Source: Oscillospiraceae bacterium
GTDB taxonomy: Bacteria; Bacillota; Clostridia; Oscillospirales; Acutalibacteraceae
DNA length: 64,000 bases
Assembly: GCA_015066175.1 (NCBI GenBank)
Contig: SVOW01000011.1
Span: 1-64,000, forward strand
Direction: 5' to 3'
Part shown: one piece after another, positions 16,388 through 25,614 of the stretch
Numbering within the stretch: the stretch's first letter is position 1
Layout of the letters: the number at the start of each line of letters is the position of its first letter
Notes under the pieces: model-generated
Database searches by the model: none
What the model was told of the DNA's origin: nothing
The model's input: the letters and a program-made list of their open reading frames with translations, nothing else
Program-made: the position numbers and the translations under genes

Positions 16388-16435
16388 TATAATGTTTATT
16401 ATTAACATTATACTTGTATAATGTCTTAATGTCAA
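16388..16435 (-). promoter_or_regulatory. Lysozyme operon promoter with overlapping palindrome
   Basis: On the minus strand TTGACA (16435-16430), 17 bases and TATAAT (16412-16407) form a consensus promoter. The -10 lies inside a perfect inverted repeat, TATAATGTT (16388-16396) and AACATTATA (16404-16412), that continues towards the start codon. This is a likely operator for an unidentified repressor. Confidence 0.7.
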
Positions 16436-16499
16436 CGCAGCGTAAGGTGTTATTTTCTGGAAAAGTTTATTACATATTTGTAAACATTTAAAAATTCCC

Positions 16500-16527
16500 T
16501 TGATTTTTTCCAAAAATAGTCTACAAT
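16500..16527 (+). promoter_or_regulatory. groES promoter
   Basis: TTGATT (16500-16505), 16 bases, TACAAT (16522-16527), immediately before the CIRCE element. Confidence 0.65.
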
Positions 16528-16532
16528 ATATT

Positions 16533-16559
16533 TTAGCACTCGAAGTTTGAGAGTGCTAA
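16533..16559 (+). promoter_or_regulatory. CIRCE operator (HrcA binding site)
   Basis: TTAGCACTC (16533-16541), nine bases, GAGTGCTAA (16551-16559) is the exact CIRCE consensus. It marks groESL as controlled by the heat-shock repressor HrcA, whose gene is not in the window. Confidence 0.98.
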
Positions 16560-16599
16560 AAATAAAATTTAACATTGTTAATTATAGGAGGTAATTACT

Positions 16600-16884
16600 A
16601 TGACACTTAAACCCCTTGCAGACAAGGTTGTTGTGAAACTTGTGGAAATTGAGGAAACAACAAACAGCGGAATCATTCTTGCTTCTGCTTCACAGGAAAA
16701 ACCCCAGGTTGCTGAAGTTGTGGCTGTAGGCCCCGGCGGAATTGTTGACGGTAACGAAGTTGTTATGACAGTTAAAGTCGGCGACAAAGTTATCACAAGC
16801 AAATATGCAGGCACAGAGGTTAAACTTGACAAACAGGAATACACAATTGTACGTCAGGCTGACATTCTTGCTATTGTAGAATAA
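16600..16884 (+). CDS. groES: Co-chaperonin GroES
   Basis: A 94-residue 10-kDa co-chaperonin that caps the GroEL ring. It begins TLKPLADKVVVKLVEIEETTNSGIILA, with the mobile loop around residues 16-30, followed by VVAVGPGG and GDKVITSKYAGTEVKLDKQEYTIV. The ribosome binding site is AGGAGG. It lies 17 bases before groEL in one operon controlled by CIRCE. Confidence 0.98.
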   Translation: MTLKPLADKVVVKLVEIEETTNSGIILASASQEKPQVAEVVAVGPGGIVDGNEVVMTVKVGDKVITSKYAGTEVKLDKQEYTIVRQADILAIVE

Positions 16885-16898
16885 TTGGAGGTACTTGA

Positions 16899-18542
<1,644 letters not shown>

Positions 18543-18550
18543 TTTAAACG

Positions 18551-18582
18551 AAAAAACTCCTCTTGAAAAAGAGGAGTTTTTT
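18551..18582 (+). terminator. Terminator of groESL
   Basis: AAAAAACTCCTC (18551-18562) and GAGGAGTTTTTT (18571-18582) form a perfect stem with a T run. Confidence 0.92.
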
Positions 18583-18631
18583 AATACAGAAGTCAAAATG
18601 CAAAGTGCGTAATTTATTGTCTGCGATCCAA

Positions 18632-18949
18632 TTAATATTGCATTGTTTGAATATTGTATTGCTCAACCGTATCTTCATATGTTTCTCTGTCTGCTCGTGA
18701 AATACGACTCGCAACGGCTATGCCGGAATTATACCAAATTATATAAACTAATATCCCGATAACCAATATTACTGCAGAAATAATAAATGCAATTTTATAT
18801 TTCCGAATAAATTTGCGTAGTGCCTTTGATTCTCTGTCTGCATTGCCTTTGATTTTATCGGCAGAGGATATTTTTTTGCCGCAATGTATACAGACTTTTG
18901 TGGTGTCTGAAATTTGCTTTCCACATTCAGGACAAGTTATCAATGCCAT
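18632..18949 (-). CDS. Zinc-ribbon membrane protein, third gene of operon
   Basis: A 105-residue protein with an N-terminal zinc ribbon (ITCPECGKQISDTTKVCIHCGK, about 4-25), a basic linker and one transmembrane helix (about 50-73, IAFIISAVILVIGILVYIIW), then a short outside tail. The ATG at 18949 is chosen because AAAGGTGG lies 8 bases upstream and because it aligns with the MALI start of the related gene at 19821; the in-frame GTG at 18961 overlaps the ribosome binding site. It overlaps the DUF2752 gene. Function is not known. Confidence 0.7.
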   Translation of the reverse strand: MALITCPECGKQISDTTKVCIHCGKKISSADKIKGNADRESKALRKFIRKYKIAFIISAVILVIGILVYIIWYNSGIAVASRISRADRETYEDTVEQYNIQTMQY

Positions 18950-19241
18950 TTTTCTTGCCACCTTTTATTTTTCTTATAATAAGATAAGTAAAACTTGCAA
19001 CCATATCAAAACCGAGCACTGCAAAAATTCCAAGTGCCCAGAACACATATCGGTTATATTCGTAAGCAGATGAAAAATCCAACTTAAAAATACATCTGAA
19101 AGCACGTGTCATACCGCACAGCACACACCCGTTACAACCGATTTTTACAAAATAAGTTATAATAACAAGGAAAACAAAGAAAAAAAGAATTATCAACGCA
19201 TTTATAAAAATTGCAGAATTTAAATCTTTTTTACTCTTCAT
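18927..19241 (-). CDS. DUF2752 membrane protein
   Basis: A 104-residue protein with two or three hydrophobic helices and the DUF2752 signature, here GCNGCVLCGMTRAFRCIFKLDFSSAYEYN (usually CPxCGLTRA). The family is of unknown function and often sits in small membrane operons with zinc-ribbon proteins. The ATG at 19241 lies inside the end of the preceding gene; no strong ribosome binding site is seen, so translation is likely coupled. Confidence 0.72.
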   Translation of the reverse strand: MKSKKDLNSAIFINALIILFFFVFLVIITYFVKIGCNGCVLCGMTRAFRCIFKLDFSSAYEYNRYVFWALGIFAVLGFDMVASFTYLIIRKIKGGKKNGIDNLS

Positions 19242-19821
19242 CTTTAACAAACAAAGAAATAAATTTAAGAAGCTGTGCTATAAAATATGCCGCCATTAAA
19301 ATAACAAGAAGACAACCATTCGAATCAATAAATATCGCAATAATAGCTATAAGGTCAATTACAACTGTAAGTAAAACCAGTGATTTCTTTCTAAGTCCTG
19401 GTTTTACAACAAGTAAAACAGTAAGGGCGGTCGAAATGATTCTTACTATGTAATAAATGATATAAAAAATATCATGGTCAAAATTTGTTTCAAAAAGAAT
19501 TTTAATTTCATCTTCCACAAAATAAGTCATATAAAAGTGCATTACCCAGAAAACAATCTGTGTTGCGAAAGAAAGAATCAGACCGACATCACGCATTTTT
19601 TTCGATGTAGATTTATGGTTTACTACAGCAACCTGCTGTGGGTTAGTTGCAGGGGTAAAAGAGAAGCCGCAACCATTGCAGACTTTTGAATCTTCTTTAT
19701 TTTCTTTACCGCATTCAGGGCAGGTGATCATTTTTACTTTAAGCACACAACCGCAGTGAATACAACTTGGTGCTGAATCTGAAACTTCTTTTCCGCAATC
19801 CGGACAATTAATCAATGCCAT
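19231..19821 (-). CDS. Double zinc-ribbon membrane protein, first gene of operon
   Basis: A 196-residue protein with two zinc ribbons in tandem (INCPDCGKEVSDSAPSCIHCG and ITCPECGKENKEDSKVCNGCG) and about four hydrophobic helices from residue 80 on. The ATG at 19821 has GAGGTG upstream; the in-frame GTG at 19830 overlaps it. It shares its N-terminus with the protein at 18949. The strong promoter upstream is bounded by the XRE operator. Function is unknown. Confidence 0.72.
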   Translation of the reverse strand: MALINCPDCGKEVSDSAPSCIHCGCVLKVKMITCPECGKENKEDSKVCNGCGFSFTPATNPQQVAVVNHKSTSKKMRDVGLILSFATQIVFWVMHFYMTYFVEDEIKILFETNFDHDIFYIIYYIVRIISTALTVLLVVKPGLRKKSLVLLTVVIDLIAIIAIFIDSNGCLLVILMAAYFIAQLLKFISLFVKDEE

Positions 19822-19850
19822 AACAAACACCTCGTGAATAGTTTTTCACA

Positions 19851-19913
19851 ATTATAGCATATTAAATAAAAATAGTCAACCTATTGGTACACTACCAATA
19901 GGTTAATTATATT
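19851..19913. promoter_or_regulatory. Divergent promoters with a shared perfect palindrome
   Basis: AACCTATTGGTA (19878-19889) and TACCAATAGGTT (19893-19904) form a perfect 12+3+12 palindrome. To the left, TTGACT (19879-19874, minus) and TATAAT (19856-19851) with 17-bp spacing drive the zinc-ribbon operon; the palindrome overlaps this -35. To the right, TTGGTA (19884-19889) and TATATT (19908-19913) with 18-bp spacing drive the XRE gene. The XRE protein is the obvious candidate to bind here. Confidence 0.8.
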
Positions 19914-19952
19914 ATAGGTGAATGAGTGTTACAATTTCATTGGTGATGAGTT

Positions 19953-20153
19953 ATGATAAAAATGAACGTTCAGAATCTGCTTAACGAAAAGAAAAAGACA
20001 CGATACTGGCTTGTTAAAGAAATGCAGACCACTTACAAAACTGTAAATAAAATATGCGATAACACCTTAACCGGTCTTCAGCTTGAGACAATAGAAAAAT
20101 TGTGTGAAATTCTCGACTGTACACCTAATGACCTTTTTATGATCGATAAATAA
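19953..20153 (+). CDS. Small XRE/Cro-type DNA-binding regulator
   Basis: A 66-residue single-domain helix-turn-helix protein of the YozG type (KKTRYWLVKEMQTTYKTVNKICDNTLTGLQLETIEKLCEILDCTPNDLF). It is divergent from the zinc-ribbon/DUF2752 operon and has a palindromic operator between them, so it likely represses itself and that operon. The ATG at 19953 follows GGTGATGAG; the second ATG (19962) is an alternative. Confidence 0.85.
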   Translation: MIKMNVQNLLNEKKKTRYWLVKEMQTTYKTVNKICDNTLTGLQLETIEKLCEILDCTPNDLFMIDK

Positions 20154-20178
20154 AAATAACATCTGACTGTGCCTGAAC

Positions 20179-20229
20179 TTGCCATTTTTGGTTATCTTCA
20201 AGTGTAAGCGAAAGATCTCAAAATGGCAA
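20179..20229 (+). terminator. Hairpin after the XRE gene
   Basis: TTGCCATTTT (20179-20188) pairs perfectly with AAAATGGCAA (20220-20229). The loop is long and no T run follows, so it may instead be a structured or regulatory element. Confidence 0.45.
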
Positions 20230-20250
20230 CAAATGAAACTGTAAAAATAT

Positions 20251-20308
20251 AAAACCAACCGAAATTTTTTGCTTGTGTTCAAAAATAACCGGTTGGTTTT
20301 ATGTTTTT
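20251..20308. terminator. Bidirectional terminator
   Basis: AAAACCAACCG (20251-20261) and CGGTTGGTTTT (20290-20300), followed by ATGTTTTTG. It lies between the converging XRE and metallophosphoesterase genes. The remaining bases to 20400 hold no gene. Confidence 0.75.
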
Positions 20309-20400
20309 GTTCGATTTGTTTTAAAACTCATATTCTTCTTGCTTTTATTTGAATAAGCAAGGTGAGATGTCTGCGTTAGCAGGCAGAGGGGATTTTTCGT

Positions 20401-21732
20401 TTAAAATATCATTGAAAAGAGTGTTCTTATAAGTGCGATGAGAATAGTGAAAATGTTTGCTTCTGAATCGGAAACATTATCTTCAACCTCGAAGCTGTCA
20501 ACAACTTCATCTGTATCAGTTCTGTATGTGGAAACGCTGATTGTTTCTTCCCCGAAAGTAAGTGCAGTGTATGTGGGTACACGCGTGTCAAATGAAGATA
20601 CAATAAAAGAAGCTGTTTCTTCGGGCAGGGGGTCGTAGTTGCTGCCTGAGGCAGAAGATGTCTGAAGATAAACTGTTCCCTCGTCAGAAGCTTTACCGCC
20701 GTACATTACCTTTGTGCGTGAATAGAGATGGTCGTGTCCGCTGAGAACAAGGTCAATATCATAACAATCATAAAGAGATGAGAAAAGAAGTCTTATATCT
20801 GAAAAATCTTCATCAGAAAGTGATGCCGAATACGGATTTCTGTGCATTGTCACAACACGCCATTTTTTATCAGGATGTGCTTTGACTGCATTGCTGATAA
20901 CTCTTTTGGTATCAGTAAGAGATGTGTTTTCTGAATTTATTGTAATGAAAAGTACATCTCCGTAAGTGTAGAAATAACCTGTGCCGGCTTCTGATTTGAA
21001 AAGTTCAAAAACTTCGTTGGGGTTATTGAAAATGTCACCGTAAAGAGTTGAATCGTCGTCGTGGTTACCGATTGTGTTTGCAACAGGCAAAGAACGGAGT
21101 TCTTCAGGGGAGAGATATGCTTTCATCTGTACAAGGCTGTCGGGAGATTGAAACTGGTCTCCGCCTGAAATCAAAAATGCTGCATCAGGGTATTTTTTCA
21201 TCATTTTGTCAACAGTAAAATTCCAGCCGCAGGTGTCGCGTACAAGCACTTCTTCTTTTGCTTCATCGCCTGAACGTCCTATCTGTGCGTCGGAAATGTA
21301 AAGCACTGTGAAGTTTTCGTCATTCTGAACTGTAAAAGATTCAGGAGATGACATAACTCCGTTTTCAGTATATGTGTAATAATATGTTTTGCCTTCTTCA
21401 AGATTTGTGGCGGAAACGTTGTTTGAAATTAATCCGTCAATGGCATCGAGCTGTATAACTTCAAGTTTTTTTGCTTCTGACATAGTGCTGTTTTCTGAAA
21501 TTCTGAATTCTTCATTTTCTGTTTCTGAAAGCCAGCAGAAATTAATTTCTCCCTGATTCTTTCCGGGCGTCAGAGAAATCACAGTATTGTCAGCCTGAAT
21601 CGATTGCCATTTCGGATAAAATAAGTTCAGATCTTCGTCTGTGTGAGCATAACCTGATTCTGCAAAAACGCTTATACTCATAAGCATTATCACAGCAAGG
21701 ATAAAAGAAATAATTTTAATTGATTTTTTCAT
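20401..21732 (-). CDS. Secreted purple-acid-phosphatase-like metallophosphoesterase
   Basis: A 443-residue protein with a signal peptide (MKKSIKIISFILAVIMLMSISVFA), a fibronectin-III-like N-terminal domain (ISLTPGKNQGEINFCW) and a calcineurin-type phosphoesterase domain. Metal ligand motifs are YISDAQIG, ISGGDQF, TIGNHDDD, VTMHRNPYS and LSGHDHLY, in family order. It probably releases phosphate from extracellular esters. The C-terminus ANIFTILIALIRTLFSMIF is a hydrophobic tail like that of other secreted proteins here. The gene has AGGTTTTTT-type upstream sequence and stands alone. Confidence 0.85.
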   Translation of the reverse strand: MKKSIKIISFILAVIMLMSISVFAESGYAHTDEDLNLFYPKWQSIQADNTVISLTPGKNQGEINFCWLSETENEEFRISENSTMSEAKKLEVIQLDAIDGLISNNVSATNLEEGKTYYYTYTENGVMSSPESFTVQNDENFTVLYISDAQIGRSGDEAKEEVLVRDTCGWNFTVDKMMKKYPDAAFLISGGDQFQSPDSLVQMKAYLSPEELRSLPVANTIGNHDDDSTLYGDIFNNPNEVFELFKSEAGTGYFYTYGDVLFITINSENTSLTDTKRVISNAVKAHPDKKWRVVTMHRNPYSASLSDEDFSDIRLLFSSLYDCYDIDLVLSGHDHLYSRTKVMYGGKASDEGTVYLQTSSASGSNYDPLPEETASFIVSSFDTRVPTYTALTFGEETISVSTYRTDTDEVVDSFEVEDNVSDSEANIFTILIALIRTLFSMIF

Positions 21733-21831
21733 AAAAAAACCTCCATCATTTTACATTCATAATTTAACATCAAAAAATATTTGTTGTCAAGATAAAATTG
21801 TATCCTGAGCGGTCCGAAAGTATGTTTTTAA

Positions 21832-21960
21832 ATCGAAATTTACAAAAAACACATCAAAAATTACAAATAAAACAAAAAAGTTTTAATGTGTAGTATGATA
21901 CAGATGTCGACAGGGAAAACAACCCTTACAAAAGAAAAAAACAAAAAGGAGGGAAACAAA
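21832..21960 (+). promoter_or_regulatory. Duplicated promoter/leader block, copy A
   Basis: This block is almost identical to 33250-33377; the first ~100 bases are the same base for base. It carries TTACAAA twice at 21-bp spacing (21840 and 21861), a TATGAT -10-like hexamer (21894-21899) without a good -35, a small hairpin AGGG-aaaacaa-CCCT and an AGGAGGG ribosome binding site. Conservation of the whole block implies that both micropeptide operons are controlled together. Confidence 0.75.
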
Positions 21961-22032
21961 ATGGCAGCATCAATTCTTTTTGCAAGTGCATGTGTAACAT
22001 TCGGTTGCTCAGTAATCAAAATGTTTCTTTAA
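21961..22032 (+). CDS. Micropeptide A1, 23 residues, hydrophobic
   Basis: A 23-codon gene starting MAASILFASACVTFG and ending SVIKMFL, with a strong AAGGAGGG ribosome binding site. It is one short hydrophobic helix with two cysteines (11 and 16) and one lysine near the end. The same peptide is encoded at 33378 and the two copies differ only at two third-codon positions (Ser AGT/AGC, Cys TGC/TGT), which argues that the peptide is real and selected. The function is unknown: a membrane micropeptide, toxin, signal or small transporter subunit are options. Confidence 0.75.
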   Translation: MAASILFASACVTFGCSVIKMFL

Positions 22033-22077
22033 TTAAAAAATTAACTTATAAATAAAATTGTGAAAGGAGTAGGTATT

Positions 22078-22152
22078 ATGTTTTCAACAATATATTGGTG
22101 TGCTTGGGCAGCAAGCATGATTGCTACAGTTGCTCAGCCTCTTTTCTGGTAA
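22078..22152 (+). CDS. Micropeptide A2, 24 residues, hydrophobic
   Basis: A 24-codon gene, MFSTIYWCAWAA to ATVAQPLFW, with AAAGGAGT seven bases before the ATG. It lies 45 bases after micropeptide A1. It is aromatic-rich with no charged residue, so it is likely membrane-embedded. It has the same place in operon A that the unrelated-looking 27-residue B2 has in operon B. Too short for homology to be judged by eye. Confidence 0.65.
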   Translation: MFSTIYWCAWAASMIATVAQPLFW

Positions 22153-22199
22153 TGCAAGTATAAACGGCTGTCTTAGTGAGACAGTATAAAGACAGAAGA

Positions 22200-22236
22200 A
22201 ATCCGAGATTCGCATAAAGGCAGATCTCGGATTTTT
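22200..22236. terminator. Terminator of micropeptide operon A
   Basis: AATCCGAGAT (22200-22209) and ATCTCGGATTTTT (22224-22236) form a strong stem with a T run. A smaller hairpin CTGTCT-tagtg-AGACAG lies at 22168-22184. Confidence 0.85.
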
Positions 22237-22247
22237 GTGTTTTTTCT

Positions 22248-23489
22248 TTATTTGTTTAATGCTTTATGGTATGCATCAATCTGTTCCTTTGTGGGAGTGT
22301 AACCAGTTACTGTGCAACAGGGGATATTGGGTTCAGAACCATCTGAACCATAGAAAGGCGTGAGTCGGTCATTTTCGTATTGTTTACGGCATTCTTCGTT
22401 GTGGAAATCAGGAATATCATAAGGTATACCACCATTTAAAATTGAACGGTGAGCAAGAATTCCCACAGAAGCCATATTTACGGCAGAATAAATATCATAA
22501 GGAAGTTCAGGCTGTTTGTTTTCTCTGATGCAATCAAAGAACATTCTTGCAACGATATAATCGCCACCGCCATGACCGCTGTTTTCTATTAATTCTTCAT
22601 CAGGGTCATTCCATAAAGGCTCATAAAGATTTACTTCTTTTTTACCTTCGGGGATGGCCCATCCGCTGTAACGGAGCATTACCTGACGGTCCATGCCACG
22701 GAGGTTTTCAAATTGTCCGTTTTCACCGCAGACACGGTATGCGTTATGATGAGCGCCAAATCCTGCACAGCCTGTTACTCTGAAAACAGAGCCATCATCA
22801 TTGAAGGTTGTTATTATTGCCACACGCTCGCCAACCATTCTTGCTGTTGCAACTTCGGGCGGTGGAGAGAAAACTGTCTGTGCGCTGACTCTTTTCGGAG
22901 TTGCACCTGTTGCCCACATAATAGGAGCAAGTGAATGAGTAATATAATATGAACGGGGCAGGTAATTACGCCAGTGTTTTTCAAAATAAATATAATCTTT
23001 CTGGAAATTTGTGTCATCAGGGCTTATAGGGTGATTGTATTCGCCTTCTGCATAGAGGATTTTACCTAAAGTGCCTTCGTCACAGATTTTTTTCATTTCT
23101 CTGTTAAAAATCATTTGCGGATAGTTTTCGGCAAGCATAAAAATTGAATTGCTTTTTTCATATGCACGCAGAAGCTCAACACCTTCTGCCATTGTGCCGT
23201 TCGAAATACATTCGCAAAAAACATGAATATTTTTCTCAAAACATTTTATTGCGTAAGGTGTATGCTCATGGAAAAAGTTTGCAATTACAACTGCATCAAG
23301 GTCATTTTCAAGAAATTTGTCAAAATCAGCATATACAGGGATATCTGTCTGAAGTCTCTGAAGAAATTTTGCTGCTCTCTCTTCAATGTTTTCACAAAGA
23401 GCAACGATTTCGCAATCGAGCAACTTCATATTTTCAGCGATGTCGGCACCACGTCCTGCACCGAAAATACCTATTCTTAATTTTTTCAC
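22248..23489 (-). CDS. Gfo/Idh/MocA-family NAD(P)-dependent oxidoreductase
   Basis: A 413-residue cytoplasmic protein. The Rossmann fold starts at the N-terminus (LRIGIFGAGRGADIAENM), with EIVALCENIEERAAKF, and the family motif FCECISNGTMAEGVELL (here Cys/Glu in the E-K-P position) near residue 95. The family oxidises sugars, inositols or trims glycans. The start is set at the GTG at 23489 because AGGAGG stands eight bases upstream; a longer frame to 23552 has none. The conserved EKP lysine is not evident, so activity may be atypical. Confidence 0.83.
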   Translation of the reverse strand: MKKLRIGIFGAGRGADIAENMKLLDCEIVALCENIEERAAKFLQRLQTDIPVYADFDKFLENDLDAVVIANFFHEHTPYAIKCFEKNIHVFCECISNGTMAEGVELLRAYEKSNSIFMLAENYPQMIFNREMKKICDEGTLGKILYAEGEYNHPISPDDTNFQKDYIYFEKHWRNYLPRSYYITHSLAPIMWATGATPKRVSAQTVFSPPPEVATARMVGERVAIITTFNDDGSVFRVTGCAGFGAHHNAYRVCGENGQFENLRGMDRQVMLRYSGWAIPEGKKEVNLYEPLWNDPDEELIENSGHGGGDYIVARMFFDCIRENKQPELPYDIYSAVNMASVGILAHRSILNGGIPYDIPDFHNEECRKQYENDRLTPFYGSDGSEPNIPCCTVTGYTPTKEQIDAYHKALNK

Positions 23490-23521
23490 AATCAAAGCCT
23501 CCTGTAGGTGTTTTGGTATAT

Positions 23522-23550
23522 TCAGTTTAGCAGATTTTTTTGTGATAAAC
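23522..23550 (-). promoter_or_regulatory. Promoter of the Gfo/Idh gene
   Basis: On the minus strand TTGTTT, 17 bases and TAAACT precede the gene by about 35 bases. Confidence 0.5.
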
Positions 23551-23643
23551 AATAGTAAAAGCAGATTTTATAAAGAAACAAGTCTATTGTAAAAAGAGAA
23601 TTTATATGGTATGATAAAAAAAATAAGCGGAAGGGTGTTTTAT

Positions 23644-24513
23644 ATGTCAGAAAGTGAAAGAGAAACTCCTATGGAAAAACCTAAAGTAAGAGGAAAACTC
23701 AGACAGAAAGCAGGAATGCTTTATTATGGTACGCAGAGAAAACTTCTCTGGATAAAGCAGAAAAAGCAGTTTGCAAAAGAGTATAATGAAACACCATTGC
23801 CTTATAAATATGCTTCACATAGCACGATACTTCTGCGAAAACTGAAAGATGTGGATATGTATCTGCAGGAAAATAAAATCATAAATCTGAAAATTGCAGT
23901 GAAGAAAATCAATGGTATTACTATTAAACCGGGCGAAGTTTTCAGCTATTGGTATCTTATAGGTAAACCATCTGCAAGAAAAGGTTATGTTGACGGAATG
24001 GTCCTCAATAACGGCGGATTTGAAGCTGCAACAGGTGGTGGACTTTGTCAGCTTTCAAACCTGATTTTCTGGATGACAATTCACACACCGCTTACAGTTA
24101 TTGAACGTCACAGGCACGGTTATGATGTTTTCCCTGATTCTAACCGCACACAGCCTTTCGGAAGCGGGGCAACTTGTTTTTATCCTCACGGAGACCTTAT
24201 GATTCTTAATAACACACAAGACACTTATCAGATTATGGTAAAAGTCGGCAAGAAAAACCTTGAGGGCGAAATACGTGTGTCGGCAGAGCCTGAATATAAG
24301 TTTGAAATAAAAGAAGAAAACCACAGAATGGTTTGTGAATTCTGGGGTGGTTACACCCGACACAATGAAATATATCAGTTGGTTTACGATATGGATGATA
24401 ATTTTATTGAAAAAAATCTTATTGTAAAAAATTCAGCAGTTATGATGTATTCTCCGTTTCTCAGCGAAACTGCAACACGCATAGATGAAAGTGATGATAA
24501 TAATCTTATATAA
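23644..24513 (+). CDS. VanW family protein
   Basis: A 289-residue protein with the VanW core: ITIKPGEVFSYWYLIGKPSARKGYVDGMVL, then GGFEAATGGGLCQLSNLIFWMTIHTPLTVIERHRHGYDVFPD. VanW occurs in vancomycin-resistance clusters but its biochemical role is unknown; stand-alone copies are common in Firmicutes. No signal peptide is seen. The ATG at 23644 follows GGAAGGGTG; an earlier in-frame start at 23611 has no ribosome binding site. The histidine phosphatase gene follows after 24 bases. Confidence 0.88.
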   Translation: MSESERETPMEKPKVRGKLRQKAGMLYYGTQRKLLWIKQKKQFAKEYNETPLPYKYASHSTILLRKLKDVDMYLQENKIINLKIAVKKINGITIKPGEVFSYWYLIGKPSARKGYVDGMVLNNGGFEAATGGGLCQLSNLIFWMTIHTPLTVIERHRHGYDVFPDSNRTQPFGSGATCFYPHGDLMILNNTQDTYQIMVKVGKKNLEGEIRVSAEPEYKFEIKEENHRMVCEFWGGYTRHNEIYQLVYDMDDNFIEKNLIVKNSAVMMYSPFLSETATRIDESDDNNLI

Positions 24514-24537
24514 ACAATAGTTACGGCAGGTGATAAA

Positions 24538-25152
24538 ATGAAAAATAAAGATGTTCTCGAAATTATTTTTATCCGTCACGCAGAAACGGAATATACCGAC
24601 ATCGGTGACAGAGACAACTGCGACGGAAACTTAAATAAAAACGGCGAAAAACAGTGTGAGATAATAGGCGAAAAACTCAAAAGTGTTGAAATTGATGCAC
24701 TTATTTCAAGTTCACTTCTTCGCGCGTTCAAAACTGCAACAGGTGTTGCAAAAGCAAAAGGAAGCAAGGATACAATTGAAATCTGCCCTGAGCTTATTGA
24801 ATGCGGTTGCACAGAAGGATATTTCGGTTGCAGTGAAGAATATCTTAAGAAGTATTATGAAAATGCAAAAATGTGCGAAAATCTTTTCGGCACAGAAACA
24901 TATTCTTTCGGTTGTGAAGCAAAGGCAGACAATGATTTACGTGCAAAGATAGTTATTGATTATCTGAAAAACAGATTTGATTTTGGTGACAGGGTTGCAG
25001 TTTTCAGCCATCATGGTTTCCTTGAATATCTTATTCCTACAGCGTTAGGTGTTGAACCTCACATTTTCAGATTTTCACTTAATAACATTTCGATGAACGT
25101 TGTGCAGTTCTGTCGTGACGGAAATGTGATTCTGAAAGATATAAACAAATAA
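24538..25152 (+). CDS. Histidine phosphatase (phosphoglycerate-mutase-like) family protein
   Basis: A 204-residue protein opening with IIFIRHAETEYTDIGDRDNCDGNLNKNGEKQ (the RHG motif is RHA here, His about residue 13 being the phosphate acceptor) and closing with VAVFSHHGFLEYLI (second histidine). SSSLLRAFKTA contains the conserved arginine. It could be a small-molecule phosphatase such as alpha-ribazole phosphatase or a mutase-like enzyme; the substrate is unknown. It has GGCAGGTG upstream and probably shares a transcript with vanW. Confidence 0.85.
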   Translation: MKNKDVLEIIFIRHAETEYTDIGDRDNCDGNLNKNGEKQCEIIGEKLKSVEIDALISSSLLRAFKTATGVAKAKGSKDTIEICPELIECGCTEGYFGCSEEYLKKYYENAKMCENLFGTETYSFGCEAKADNDLRAKIVIDYLKNRFDFGDRVAVFSHHGFLEYLIPTALGVEPHIFRFSLNNISMNVVQFCRDGNVILKDINK

Positions 25153-25175
25153 CTTAAATCAGGGGTGAGAAAGCA

Positions 25176-25520
25176 ATGCCGAAAATTTTATGACGAGTTA
25201 AAAGAGTTCTTGACAAAACCATTCCCGACAGAAAAGAGCTGGTGCATCCTGAGCACCCGAAACTTGACTATCTGATGCTTTTAGGACGCAATTTTCTTGT
25301 AGGTGTGGCGGCAGTTATGTTTATTTTGTCGTTCTTTTTCGATGATATATATCATATTTTCAAAGGTGTAGGATATTTCTGCGGTACAGGAGCTTATGTT
25401 TTTGAATTTCTGCTTCTTACGGATTGCTTCAAAACAAAGGTCCCTCACGAGGAAATGTTTATGGTATATTGTCTCGGACCACTTTATCTGATAATGGATC
25501 TGGGATATATTCTGAAATAA
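25176..25520 (+). pseudogene. Small membrane protein gene interrupted by an early TGA
   Basis: The frame starts ATG CCG AAA ATT TTA and then meets TGA (25191-25193); the same frame continues open for 109 codons to 25520. The ATG has AGGGGTGAG nine bases before it, so this is the natural start. Beyond the stop the protein reads RVKRVLDKTIPDRKEL, then two hydrophobic helices. Either one base change (for example Trp TGG to TGA) broke it, or translation restarts at an inner codon such as the GTG at 25242. The family is not recognised. Confidence 0.6.
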
Positions 25521-25614
25521 AACAAAAATATGTTTTGTTTTGGTTAAAGATACGAATCTTGACATTGTTTGTGCAGTATGTTAGAATTTTTTACATACAA
25601 AAGGAGATGAAAAT

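Noticed and set aside
22078-22152. Micropeptide A2 as a class I or II bacteriocin precursor
   Set aside because: There is no double-glycine leader, modification enzyme or exporter next to it; function left open.
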